From JANLUX01 sp031409815 (lineage in GTDB: Bacteria > Bacteroidota > Bacteroidia > AKYH767-A > OLB10), in NCBI GenBank assembly GCA_031409815.1, contig JANNXV010000112.1:1-14511 (forward strand): DNA of 14,511 bases, given 5' to 3'. The notes below the pieces were generated by a model that was not told the origin of the DNA, searched no databases, and was given only the letters and a program-made list of their open reading frames with translations. The translations under genes and the position numbers were made by a program. Shown here piece by piece: positions 10,201-14,159 of the stretch; within the stretch, counting starts at the first letter, position 1, and the number at the start of each line of letters is the position of its first letter.

Positions 10201-10277
10201 AATGCCATGAAGACTGCTTTAAAAACTTGCAAAGCAACTTTTCTAAAAACGGAAGTGGTGTAGAAGTTTGATTTCAT
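1..10277 (-). CDS. Giant secreted multi-domain Cys-rich repeat protein (PKD/Ig-like, laminin-B-like, CTDC-like repeats), C-terminus beyond the window
   Basis: A single frame with 3425 full codons runs from the ATG at 10277 to the window edge without a stop. An in-frame TAG at 10326-10328 and the absence of another in-frame ATG between fix the start. Residues 1-38 are a signal peptide (charged N-terminus, hydrophobic core, cleavage likely at TLFA|QAGG). Then come a SprB-like domain (about 45-125, with GGVPPYS and CPGTYDF), a long PKD/Ig-like stalk to about 1800, a laminin-B-like sandwich (about 1806-1982), six 168-residue Cys-rich modules (about 1991-3000) and 17 complete plus one cut CTDC-like repeats (from 3005). 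No catalytic domain was recognised. Known relatives of this architecture in Bacteroidota are exported by the type IX system and end in a sorting or CHU_C-type domain. That end would lie left of position 1, so the export route is inferred. Likely role: surface adhesin or extracellular matrix component. Base composition is visibly richer in G+C than the genes to the right, as expected for Gly/Pro/Thr/Cys-rich repeats. The gene appears monocistronic at its 5' end. Confidence 0.93.
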   Translation of the reverse strand, partial: MKSNFYTTSVFRKVALQVFKAVFMALLYCCLNASTLFAQAGGPLTAVTDPICTSKCCEYSNPCNCSAGVIVTGGVPPYSILIFQGTNILGQGNCKGGLCPGTYDFHIRDSKQPQGTLIVHTVTIGGPCCRLNCRDTSFCYNLPDSAIHLKKPTYTTSDVTGGASPCFYDSIWNNAPGVYPVGTTVVTWYALKNGLLDSCTSNIIRNPPSVYTICFTTSPAIVGGVINICNGQSINFNANCSSGITGLLWNFGNGYYSGNSVHTEPGSHYPPGTYYDTLTVYDDCGVGHDTAFTVVVDSSAGPDIYCLSVQCPGDTVTYKTHASCTGYTWGVIGGAFLFPPSPTSDSCVIVWGPGPLGNITLLVTGCTPPLTCPLGTTVTVHIVPATLPVRGDTVVCSGGMTCYSIECIPGNEHSWEMLPANAGVITGANTCEVCIKWDTAFFGYVTLQVNYHNVLTGSGCQLEQGCAHDPGCGGSGTITIHVKPNFGITGPQKVCPNTVASPPFNGMNLTNNTIAPGVSWKLLTPVPSTLMFGSSALLNAYLWNNGPGIYTLTAYPPLGVYCNDSAKVNVEVVDMKTPNPITGLDTVCTGDTSYYATAPNMPGVTYNWTVSNGTIVGPSNGSSIAIVWNAGGGTITVSQSLSASPFCASPTVSFVVKTWPNFVLPVITASASNPCVKSTLTYSIPPTLLSNATYTWSIVPATAGNIITANGGNSVTIYWLSGSPPPVVKLKISRCYEDSVMLPVNLQALPPVPNISYSPLNPCKNTVVNFSTTSIQPSYKWLFGDGDSSLIQNPPHTYATAGPFNVLLIVTNANGCSDTATTTINVEDKPVTPVITGSANACVNGPGSYTFSQPLFQGANYTWSLSAPALGGITSSGNNFMNVLWSIPGTDTVKLHVQSTCLDTIIKFVVTVHPTPTPGITLPSPACEGAPLTFNGTGGPNYSWSFSGGIPNSTIIASPIVTYPTAGSYPLSLSVTDGFGCTASINSNITVNPLPLAVITGPSTVCAPYPKTVTYSAINIGGYTYAWTPSGSGPSITQTINAQTTFSVVVTNIYSCTRTSNSITVDTVTCNVDTANCTPLDTINFTYAPPVCLSQTYTKTGTATLTGWNFGGPTSPITHTYPFPGIYTVTVYGSCAGIDSLGNPCIASVSHQKQVTIPFDGKFEFSYQCNGSNVMTTVLNNTSLYLGNATSYNCSWYDGATLLSSVAFPPAQILSSGPHTINLYIFDPITLATCTISHNINVPLKIVAAFTVGTPVCQGSPATFTDISVSLADEVSRLFNNGNAATSTASPANLVYINSGPFTATLNVTDKYGCTSSASQIVTANPQATGTITVTPGCDSVQLFSSGAGPFTWNVISPPPSPPNPVYVKTSGFYSVTSVDGNGCPFTVGPVNVTVQKSPNATITGPTVYCQGENLAIKTSAAGTSFAWILVGPNTPAGNTANCTALAGLGVPGTYTYQVTVVGLNGCTATAQYVITVDPVPSAPSIVGGPLTFCDGDSIALTVNPPAATYLWSKSPSPFLSSPANVNDTLYVTTSGTYSVIAQTINGCAYPAIAPVTVTVNPTPPANITGDTTVCEGEILVLNTTPVGGATYSWNGNYGTQTTNPYVATNIQLTDAGLYTVVVTNSFGCTNTDSITVIVNPTPLPPVVAPPGPFCEGTLHQLCVQTPPYGPLAYLWNTGQNGYCINAIKAGDYSVVATNVFGCSALSNIVSIHPLPDLSCVPVGCYDFCTECDTVKIPGPFNLATYDWQQLIAGNWVTYVNTQNLPVVPPGGMFRLVGYNQWGCSDSTDTLKIDFHDCCPPIDTISCIDTCLNFNNVNLSGWGPHPSAPNVIVSMDNFTSQGGLTDYYIKAQDQPGPSQLLAGPQFNGHWCCGTFCFDYRLFQDGVSSNPNVNPVFTIFNGTLGFRFTSSTLANETNGWHRICAPISDCGFVGTSTSGTWTPIAGTVVADWATVISNVTEVVFKVDYTTSDIEISNFDNVCLTPDVPNISAGPDQTICVGGVAILHVEGCNNIPQWYEINQGGVNVFIGNGGQIDVSPTVSTCYVVICCNVGACCCDTDTVCVIVNPLPVLTWTTVYPNVCLNGAPIYLDTLAINAIPAGGTGVFSGPFVTGNYFYPNALGFYFITYFYTDTNGCMAYVSNVINVIPCCDTSSCHVDAGPDQTICLGGFAFLHATGCDSIPKWFEIKPTGFIPVGVGANLDVLPKGNTCYAVICCCPGTSCCDTDTVCIIVRPKPTVIWSPYADVCLNSAPIYLDTLSIIATPGGGTGVFSGPNVVGYYFYPNTLGPNTITYCYTDTNGCTACVTNIINVVYCCDTSCHVDLGPDQHICAGGVAILSSQGCSGNTTWYALGNEGPFVIGQGPIIDVTPQQTTCYMAICCCPDPLNTGAMCCDTDTVCIIVRPLPTVVWSPYATVCLNSAPIYLDTLSITATPGGGTGVFSGPNVVGYYFFPNTLGPNTITYCYTDTNGCTTCVNNTINVIVCCDSTTCHVDLGNDTTICAGGVVVLTSQGCSGTTTWYKLTAIGPVVVGQGPILDAFPQQTTCYVAVCCCTITGIQCCTSDTICINVYPHPTLTWPTIYPSVCLNSAPIYLDTLSIAASPTGGTGVFSGPNVVGYYFYPNTLGPNTITYTYTDPNGCTASVSNTINVIVCCDSTACHVDLGNDTTICAGGVVVLTSQGCSGTTTWYKLTAIGPVVVGQGPILDAFPQQTTCYVAVCCCTITGIQCCTSDTICINVYPHPTLTWPTIYPNVCLNSAPIYLDTFNIAASPTGGTGVFSGPNVVGYYFYPNTLGPNTITYTYTDPNGCTASVSNTINVIYCCGTSCQVNAGNDTTICLGSSVTLNAQGCSGSLTWYGLGVEGPYLVGTENGIPVYPQVSTCYVAICCCIDQNNPGVLCCDTDTICITVRQLPHLEWPISYQNVCLNSDSIYLNPYDVFIDINMTFVPLPTAGGSWVFSGVGVSNGYFHPTTLGLHTITLCYTNIYGCTSCITNTINVVQCCDSNSCNDFNACTIDVCDPATGLCIYSSLNYNDYNECTIDGCDPLTGPYHTPIIVDDGNACTTDYCDPQTGEIIHTTVIVDDGNACTTDYCNPETGEITHTSISCDDGNACTIDACDPIIGCYYSSINPDDGNPCTVDGCDPITGIYHHILIFDDQNPCTLDGCDPLTGPYHTPVNVDDGNPCTLDRCNPETGEITHTPINVSDGNACTEDYCDPQTGVIIHSAISCDDGNACTLDACDPTIGCYYASLNYNDYNECTIDGCDPLTGPYHTPIIVDDGNPCTVDGCDPVDGTYHTPINVDDGNPCTSDACDPLTGTIIHNAIDCNDNNPCTIEVCDPATGQCIYSLVSFEDNNPCTVDGCDPITGVYHYFIFVNDQNPCTIDGCDPVTGPYYTPVNVDDGNPCTVDRCNPETGEITHTPINVSDGNAC
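1276..4307 (-). repeat. Six tandem ~504-bp (about 168-residue) Cys-rich Ig-like double modules
   Basis: The modules start (minus strand) at about 4307, 3806, 3314, 2804, 2300 and 1799, with spacings of 501, 492, 510, 504 and 501 bp. Each contains the same series: GxDxTICxGG, a QGCxGxxTWY strand, TTCYxAICCC or VAVCCC, CCDTDTxCIxV, YPxVCLNSxPIYLDTL, GGTGVFSGPNVV, YPNTLGPNTITYxYTD and NGCTxxV ending at CCD. That is probably two Ig-like domains per module with roughly 14 cysteines. The CCC and CC clusters recur at fixed places, which suggests a conserved disulfide pattern. The last module (from 1799) is the most divergent and carries a longer second domain, and the first lacks the preceding CCDxxCHV lead seen in most others. 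The array sits between the laminin-B-like domain and the CTDC-like array. Confidence 0.9.
1861..2844 (-). repeat. Recently duplicated pair of modules, offset exactly 504 bp
   Basis: Positions 1861-2340 and 2365-2844 align without gaps at an offset of 504 bp. Comparing by eye I count about 21 mismatches in 480 positions (about 95-96% identical). Most mismatches are synonymous. I see about four amino-acid changes: F/L and N/S in the first strand region, an N/S in YPxVCLN and an A/T before CHVDLG. Similarity falls sharply just upstream of 2355/2859, where the TDPNGCTASVSN version changes to TDTNGCTTCVNN. This points to recent tandem duplication or gene conversion of one module, followed by selection to keep the protein sequence. 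Confidence 0.85.
4330..4860 (-). other. Laminin-B-like (laminin IV / CBM-like) beta-sandwich domain within the giant protein
   Basis: Residues about 1806-1982 interrupt the repeat architecture with one non-repeated domain. It opens with CLNFNNVNLSGWGPHP and continues through a DYYIKAQDQPGPSQLLAGP segment, FNGHW with a CC pair, a CFDYRLFQDG strand, NPVFTIFNG, GWHRICAPI, then an ADWATVISNVTEVVFKVDY strand and a closing IEISNFDNVCL. The order of a D-x-Y-F/Y-x-A-P-like segment, a FxGN-like turn, a Y-G-like strand, a W-x-x-x-x-x-P-x strand and an LDxV-type end follows laminin B domains and related jelly-roll carbohydrate-binding folds. A role in ligand or glycan binding is inference. A generic beta-sandwich with accidental similarity remains possible. 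Confidence 0.55.
4861..10163 (-). other. PKD/Ig-like stalk region of the giant protein
   Basis: Residues about 39-1805 are a chain of beta-sandwich domains of roughly 75-110 residues. The first (about 45-125) is SprB-like, with GGVPPYS and CPGTYDFHIRDS. PKD hallmarks are visible near residue 785 (KWLFGDGDSS followed by HTYATAGPFNVLLIVTN) and near residue 240 (LLWNFGNGYYSG followed by YYDTLTVYDDCG). Others follow the Bacteroidota PKD-like/Ig-like pattern of ITGxxxVCxG, then a YxWT strand, then a VxVTNxxGC ending: for example PITGLDTVCTGDTSYY with YNWTVSNGTI, and AVITGPSTVCAP with YAWTPSGSG. Nearly every domain ends in an NGC- or FGC-type turn followed by a TVxPxP linker. Such chains usually act as rigid spacers that project adhesive tips; that role is inferred. 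The exact number of domains cannot be fixed by eye; I estimate 16-20. Confidence 0.8.
10164..10277 (-). other. Signal peptide of the giant protein
   Basis: The first 38 codons encode a Sec-type signal: Lys2, Arg12, Lys13 and Lys20 precede a hydrophobic run (AVFMALLYCCL) and a small-residue stretch ending LFA, followed by Gln39. A Gln just after the cleavage site is typical of exported Bacteroidota proteins. The two Cys at 29-30 lie inside the core and do not form a lipobox, because no Cys sits at the predicted +1 position. The protein should therefore be a free secreted or sorted protein rather than a lipoprotein anchored at this end. Confidence 0.8.
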
Positions 10278-10441
10278 GATGGTGGTATTATGAGGTTTTT
10301 TTAGATTAAAGTCAATAAGCTGAATCTACTTAAATGGAAAGAAGAAATGCCGTGCAAATGAGTGGTGATTAATTTGCAAGGAGGTAAGTTATTAATCAGA
10401 CCTGATATTTATTCCGGCTTGACCCAAAGGTGATATTGTGG

Positions 10442-10455
10442 TGTGGTGAACCACA
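10442..10455. promoter_or_regulatory. Inverted repeat TGTGGT-GA-ACCACA, possible operator
   Basis: Two perfect 6-bp arms flank a GA centre. The site lies just downstream of the predicted minus-strand -7 element and upstream of the plus-strand one, a sensible position for a dimeric regulator controlling both directions. No regulator gene is present in the window. A second, imperfect inverted repeat (AACTTTGTT at 10466-10474 against AACAAGTT at 10484-10491) overlaps the promoter elements. Confidence 0.35.
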
Positions 10456-10458
10456 GAG

Positions 10459-10488
10459 CAAATTTAACTTTGTTTATGAATTTAACAA
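10459..10488 (-). promoter_or_regulatory. Candidate Bacteroidota-type promoter of the giant gene
   Basis: On the minus strand TAAATTTG (10466 to 10459) is a perfect match to the Bacteroidota -7 element TAnnTTTG. Nineteen bases upstream lies TTG (10488 to 10486), matching the -33 element at the usual spacing. Transcription would begin near 10452, inside the inverted repeat at 10442-10455. Short AT-rich motifs occur often by chance in such DNA, so the call is tentative. Confidence 0.45.
10465..10472 (+). promoter_or_regulatory. Candidate -7 element for the epimerase gene
   Basis: TAACTTTG matches the Bacteroidota -7 consensus TAnnTTTG and points towards the plus-strand gene at 10594. The nearest upstream TTG (10436-10438) is 26 bases away, longer than usual, so the -33 element is weak. 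It overlaps the opposite-strand -7 element by two bases, so both promoters could not be occupied at once. Confidence 0.3.
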
Positions 10489-10593
10489 GTTTTTTTTTCT
10501 ACATATTCAATTAATTATATACCAGCCTTCAACTTTACATTACTATTTCTTCATTTATCGTAATGTGAATCTTCAAAAAAAAGGATCTTTACC

Positions 10594-11718
10594 ATGAAAT
10601 TCCATTCAATTATGAGAATCACCCAAATCGAAATTTATCAGTCTAAAATAAAGCTTAAAAAACCTTTCATCATTTCATTGGGAGTGCTGGCCTATTCAGA
10701 AAATCTGATTGTTGTAATAAGAACTGACAGTAAGATCATCGGTTTTGGCGAATGCAGCCCATTTAAAACTATTCATGGAGAAAGTATGGATACCGGTTTT
10801 ATTGTTGCAAGTTATTTTGCCAAAGAGCTAATTGGAAAAAACCCTCTTGAAATCGAAAATTGTTTAATGTTGATGGATACAATCATTTATGGCAACACAA
10901 GCATTAAAAGTGCTTTCGACATTGCGCTGTTCGACATTGCAGCCCAAAATGCCTCACTTCCACTTTATGCATTTTTGGGTGGACAAAAAAACAAAATCAT
11001 TATCACCGATTACACAATAAGCCTTGACAAAACAGAAATAATGGTTGCCGATGCAATACAAATTTTAAAGAACGGATTTAAAATTATTAAAGTAAAACTT
11101 GGTGATTCGAAAGAAAAGGATGTAGAGCGAATAAGAAGTATCAGAAAAGCAATTGGAAATGAAATTACTTTACGCATTGATGCCAACCAAGGTTGGACAT
11201 TTGAAACGGCTATTGAAACTTTAATAGCACTTGCCCCCTTTAACATTCAACATTGCGAAGAGCCTATACCTAAATGGGATTTTATGAATCTGCCAGCCAT
11301 CAAAAAAAACAGCCCCATTCCTATAATGGCCGATGAGTCATGTTTTAGCCATCATGATGCAAAGAGACTAATTGGTCTTGATGCTTGTGACTCACTAAAT
11401 ATTAAATTGGGTAAATCAGCGGGGATTTTTGGCGCAAAAAAAATTATTGATTTAGCAGACAAAGCCGGCATAAAAATGCAGGTTGGCGGATTTCTTGAAT
11501 CCAGGTTAGGATTCACTGCATCAGCGCATATGGCATTAACAAGCAACAATATTATCCATTATGATTTCGATACGCCTTTAATGTTTGTTGACGACCCAGT
11601 GGTTGGTGGAATTACTTATGGAAAAAATGGCCATGTGGCAGTACCTGAAATTCCTGGCCTTGGGGCTACAATAGATCAATCCTACTTGAACCAATTACCA
11701 AGTAGGATTTTTAACTAA
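10594..11718 (+). CDS. Dipeptide epimerase (L-Ala-D/L-Glu epimerase type), enolase superfamily
   Basis: The 374-residue protein has the full muconate-lactonizing-enzyme-type enolase layout: an N-terminal capping domain (about 1-130, with IKLKKPF and GFGECSPF) and a TIM barrel. The catalytic set is intact. The KxK pair is K166/K168 (IIKVKLG), the metal ligands are D196 (LRIDANQGW), E222 (CEEPI) and D247 (MADES), and the opposing lysine is K271 (NIKLGK). Their spacing agrees with known L-Ala-D/L-Glu epimerases. GGFLESRLG (299-307) and the DFD segment near 324-326 fit dipeptide epimerases, whose DxD motif contacts the dipeptide amino group. The family epimerises Ala-Glu and related dipeptides released in murein peptide turnover, in the cytoplasm. 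Substrate specificity varies in Bacteroidota, so the exact dipeptide is uncertain. The start at 10594 follows an AGGA-containing A-rich stretch, but Met7 (10612, MRITQIEIY) aligns better with typical family starts. The stop overlaps that of the convergent neighbour. Confidence 0.9.
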   Translation: MKFHSIMRITQIEIYQSKIKLKKPFIISLGVLAYSENLIVVIRTDSKIIGFGECSPFKTIHGESMDTGFIVASYFAKELIGKNPLEIENCLMLMDTIIYGNTSIKSAFDIALFDIAAQNASLPLYAFLGGQKNKIIITDYTISLDKTEIMVADAIQILKNGFKIIKVKLGDSKEKDVERIRSIRKAIGNEITLRIDANQGWTFETAIETLIALAPFNIQHCEEPIPKWDFMNLPAIKKNSPIPIMADESCFSHHDAKRLIGLDACDSLNIKLGKSAGIFGAKKIIDLADKAGIKMQVGGFLESRLGFTASAHMALTSNNIIHYDFDTPLMFVDDPVVGGITYGKNGHVAVPEIPGLGATIDQSYLNQLPSRIFN

Positions 11719-13118
11719 AAATTGAATCCAAGCAAAAGATTCAATGCGTAATAATTATAATTAGAATTATAATCCCGTTCGCCAATTAAAAAATTATTAG
11801 TTGACGCTGAAGTCATATCTACAAACTGCTTCTGATTCCGCGAATAACCATATGACAATTTGATCCCACCATTAATCTTAATATTTCTTATTTCGATATC
11901 CATACCAGTTGTAAGGTTGTAAATATTATTTCGACCGGTTGAGATATTAAATCCTTTAGGATCAAATGATGCCGGCAAACTGTTGAAATCTGTTGAAAAA
12001 CCAGCAATAAGTTGACGATTCCTTTTTATTTTAATCTCAACACCTACTGCTACATTACCAAACAAACGCGACTCTGTTTCAGCATTTAATAAAAGATCAG
12101 TAGCATTTCTGTAGTTCACCGGAAACGTATTTTCACTTTCTTCAAGATCCATTAATTCATAATTCTCAATTGGAAAATAAACTTCTCCTGTTAAGAATAA
12201 ATTATATTTTAAAAAATTTTTTTTAATTCCGATACTAAATGAAGCAGGATATTTATGATTGATCCTTTCATCATTTATTTCATCACTGATAAGCAAACTA
12301 TTGATAGTGTCGCTATGTAAATACGGTTGCCATCCGCTAAAATAAAACCTAGATGACGAACGGGAATAGGACAATACATAAAAGGAAGGCAATGTTAAAG
12401 CGCCTCCATAGGATAAATCATTTTTTTCATGATAATAGCCCAACTTAATAATTCCTTTATATAAATCATAATCAAGAAAATGATATATATCTGTATTCAA
12501 ATATTCATGCTTAACATCATCTAAAACCACATCTGCAGTGTATTGATAAGTAAAATTCTGATTTCGGTAACTACAATATACTGCCAAACCAAAGGACGAA
12601 TTCTTGTTTAATACCCTGGAATATGATAGTCCATACCAACTTTCCTCTAACCTGTTTTCATAATCAAATGTGCCAATATACCGATTCATTTTACCTGAGT
12701 TTGTTACATCCTTAAGCTCATTTTTATAATCGTGCAATTTTATATTTGAATAAATACGTAAAAGGTAAATAAAGCCCAACCTTGATTTATTGTTTAACCT
12801 AAATACTGGATAAAACGAAATAGGAAATCGCTTGAAGCCATAAGCATTGTAGGCAGTATCAGTAGCTGTGGCATTGGAAATATGCAATAGGCTTGACTGA
12901 TATAATGCTGCAGATAATGAGATTTTTATAGTATCAGTAAATGATAAAGTGGCCGGATTGTAATAAATACTGCCATTATCCTTATAACTGCCCACAACAG
13001 CTCCACCTAAAAGTGTTGAAACGTTGCCATATTGTTGCGACCAATAATTATTATCCTGAGAAAATAATGAATGACCAGCAAGTAACAAAAAGCACAAAAT
13101 TTTTACCTGTTTGATCAT
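11715..13118 (-). CDS. Outer-membrane beta-barrel protein, OmpP1/FadL/PorV-like
   Basis: The 467-residue protein begins with a signal peptide (MIKQVKILCFLLLAGHSLFS, cleavage before QDNN). After it comes a FadL/OmpP1-type lead: GGAVVGSYKDNGSIYYNP followed by ATLSF (residues 38-60). The rest is alternating amphipathic strands rich in Tyr, Asn and Phe, and the chain ends in LNLLLGFNF, with the terminal aromatic typical of barrels inserted in the outer membrane. In this superfamily the NPAxL motif marks the N-terminal hatch segment. Members transport hydrophobic compounds, and PorV-like ones serve type IX secretion; which applies here cannot be told. I chose the Met at 13118 rather than the in-frame Met five codons upstream (13133). 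The later start gives a standard signal peptide and sits at a better distance from the candidate -7 element at 13142-13149. The stop codon (TAG, 11717-11715) overlaps the TAA of the convergent epimerase gene. Confidence 0.75.
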   Translation of the reverse strand: MIKQVKILCFLLLAGHSLFSQDNNYWSQQYGNVSTLLGGAVVGSYKDNGSIYYNPATLSFTDTIKISLSAALYQSSLLHISNATATDTAYNAYGFKRFPISFYPVFRLNNKSRLGFIYLLRIYSNIKLHDYKNELKDVTNSGKMNRYIGTFDYENRLEESWYGLSYSRVLNKNSSFGLAVYCSYRNQNFTYQYTADVVLDDVKHEYLNTDIYHFLDYDLYKGIIKLGYYHEKNDLSYGGALTLPSFYVLSYSRSSSRFYFSGWQPYLHSDTINSLLISDEINDERINHKYPASFSIGIKKNFLKYNLFLTGEVYFPIENYELMDLEESENTFPVNYRNATDLLLNAETESRLFGNVAVGVEIKIKRNRQLIAGFSTDFNSLPASFDPKGFNISTGRNNIYNLTTGMDIEIRNIKINGGIKLSYGYSRNQKQFVDMTSASTNNFLIGERDYNSNYNYYALNLLLGFNF

Positions 13119-13141
13119 TATTCCAAAAACCACAATTTATT

Positions 13142-13149
13142 CAAAATTA
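13142..13149 (-). promoter_or_regulatory. Candidate -7 element of the outer-membrane barrel gene
   Basis: TAATTTTG on the minus strand (13149 to 13142) matches TAnnTTTG. Transcription would begin near 13135, giving a leader of about 17 nt to the ATG at 13118; the upstream ATG at 13133 would be almost leaderless. No clear -33 TTG lies at the usual distance. Confidence 0.3.
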
Positions 13150-13273
13150 ATGTCCAGTTCAATAATGCCATTTACTAACAACTAATAATTTGAATCCATT
13201 CATAAATCAATACTTTAAATTTAGCAGTTTGAAAAACTTTATTATTTTCGAGCCAAATATAAAACATAGCTTT

Positions 13274-14137
13274 ATGAAAATTCCATTTTTAATTTCAGCA
13301 TTTATTATTCCCATAAATTTTATGTCTGTTGCTCAGGCGCCCTACACTCCAGTTGAGAAAACAGGAGCTAAAACCTGTTTTGACGAATATTATCAAGCCT
13401 TTGTTGAAAGAGGAACAATTCCTGTACTAGACGGAATGCATGATGTGATTGTATCGTCACGCAAGGATAGTATTACAATCTGTGTTGAAGGACAAATAAA
13501 TGTTAAAGGAGGAAAAATTGAATTGCCATTAATGGTAAAGAAAATAGATGGCACTTACGAACCAGCCAAAAAACAACTTCATGTTAGACAAGGTACCGGA
13601 GATAATGGCCCAACCGGTAATTTGTATTCTATTATACAAGGCATGTCAGAAACATTTGTTACCGATGATTATTATATTGCAAATATATTTTTTGTTGACT
13701 GCTTAAAGCCTGCTGTAAAAGCAAATGCGCCTGCCCCATCGGTTAATCAGATTCCCGGTAAAACCAAAGTAGCGGTAACTGAAGCCGAGAAAGAAGTGAT
13801 AAGAAAAGCCTACGAGGGTCTTGCATTTAAAACCGGTAGCGCAGTTATTCTGTCTTCCTCTTACCCTACTCTTAATAATATGGCAACCATGTTAATTGAA
13901 AAGCCACTTTACAATATTGAAATCAATGGATATACCGACAATGTTGGATCAGCCGAAAGTAATTTAGTGCTTTCTAAGAAAAGAGCCGAGGCAACAAAAA
14001 ACTACCTGGTAAAAAAAGGTGTTAATGCTGAAAGAATCTCTGATAATGGATACGGTATTGAAAACCCTATCGGAGACAATAAAACACCGGAAGGACGTGC
14101 AAAAAACCGCAGGGTTGAATTTGTAGTTGTTCAATAA
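13274..14137 (+). CDS. OmpA C-terminal domain protein (peptidoglycan-binding, periplasmic/outer-membrane associated)
   Basis: The 287-residue product starts with a signal peptide (MKIPFLISAFIIPINFMSVA, then QAPYTP). The same frame is open upstream to an ATG at 13190, but that would bury the signal peptide 28 residues into the chain, so 13274 is preferred. Residues about 23-150 form a domain I do not recognise, with two cysteines likely to be periplasmic (KTCFDEY and FVDCLKP). A Pro/Ala-rich linker follows. Residues about 182-287 are an OmpA-like domain: FKTGSAVI, then INGYTDNVGS with D222, LSKKRAEAT with R237, and the NRRVEFVV end. D222 and R237 are 15 residues apart, as are the Asp/Arg pair that binds diaminopimelate in OmpA proteins. 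There is no lipobox and no N-terminal barrel. It probably binds murein, perhaps as part of an envelope complex. It is transcribed divergently from the barrel gene, with 155 bp between the chosen starts. Confidence 0.88.
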   Translation: MKIPFLISAFIIPINFMSVAQAPYTPVEKTGAKTCFDEYYQAFVERGTIPVLDGMHDVIVSSRKDSITICVEGQINVKGGKIELPLMVKKIDGTYEPAKKQLHVRQGTGDNGPTGNLYSIIQGMSETFVTDDYYIANIFFVDCLKPAVKANAPAPSVNQIPGKTKVAVTEAEKEVIRKAYEGLAFKTGSAVILSSSYPTLNNMATMLIEKPLYNIEINGYTDNVGSAESNLVLSKKRAEATKNYLVKKGVNAERISDNGYGIENPIGDNKTPEGRAKNRRVEFVVVQ

Positions 14138-14141
14138 TCCC

Positions 14142-14159
14142 GAAAGATTATTTTCTTTC
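14142..14159. terminator. Weak AT-rich hairpin between convergent genes
   Basis: GAAAGA and TCTTTC form a perfect 6-bp stem around a 6-base loop, directly after the OmpA-type gene stop (14135-14137). It extends into the last codons of the opposing gene. The stem has only two G-C pairs and no distinct downstream U-run on the plus side, so a terminator function is doubtful. Confidence 0.2.

Larger units (their letters stand above)
10278..10593. other. Divergent intergenic region (316 bp)
   Basis: This separates the giant minus-strand gene from the plus-strand epimerase gene. It is AT-rich, with homopolymer runs (T10 near 10490-10498 and A8 near 10575). I see no credible reading frame, tRNA or strong hairpin terminator in it. 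It holds overlapping, oppositely oriented -7-like elements around 10459-10472 and a 14-bp inverted repeat at 10442-10455, annotated separately. If those promoters are real, the 5' leaders would be about 175 nt for the giant gene and about 115 nt for the epimerase gene. Confidence 0.7.

Noticed and set aside
10485..10499. T-rich run (T10 near 10490) as an intrinsic terminator
   Set aside because: No GC-rich stem precedes it on the plus strand and no gene ends there. It lies in the promoter region of two divergent genes.
11010..11549. Two minus-strand frames inside the epimerase gene
   Set aside because: The plus-strand frame has a complete enolase-superfamily catalytic set; the antisense frames have no family features.
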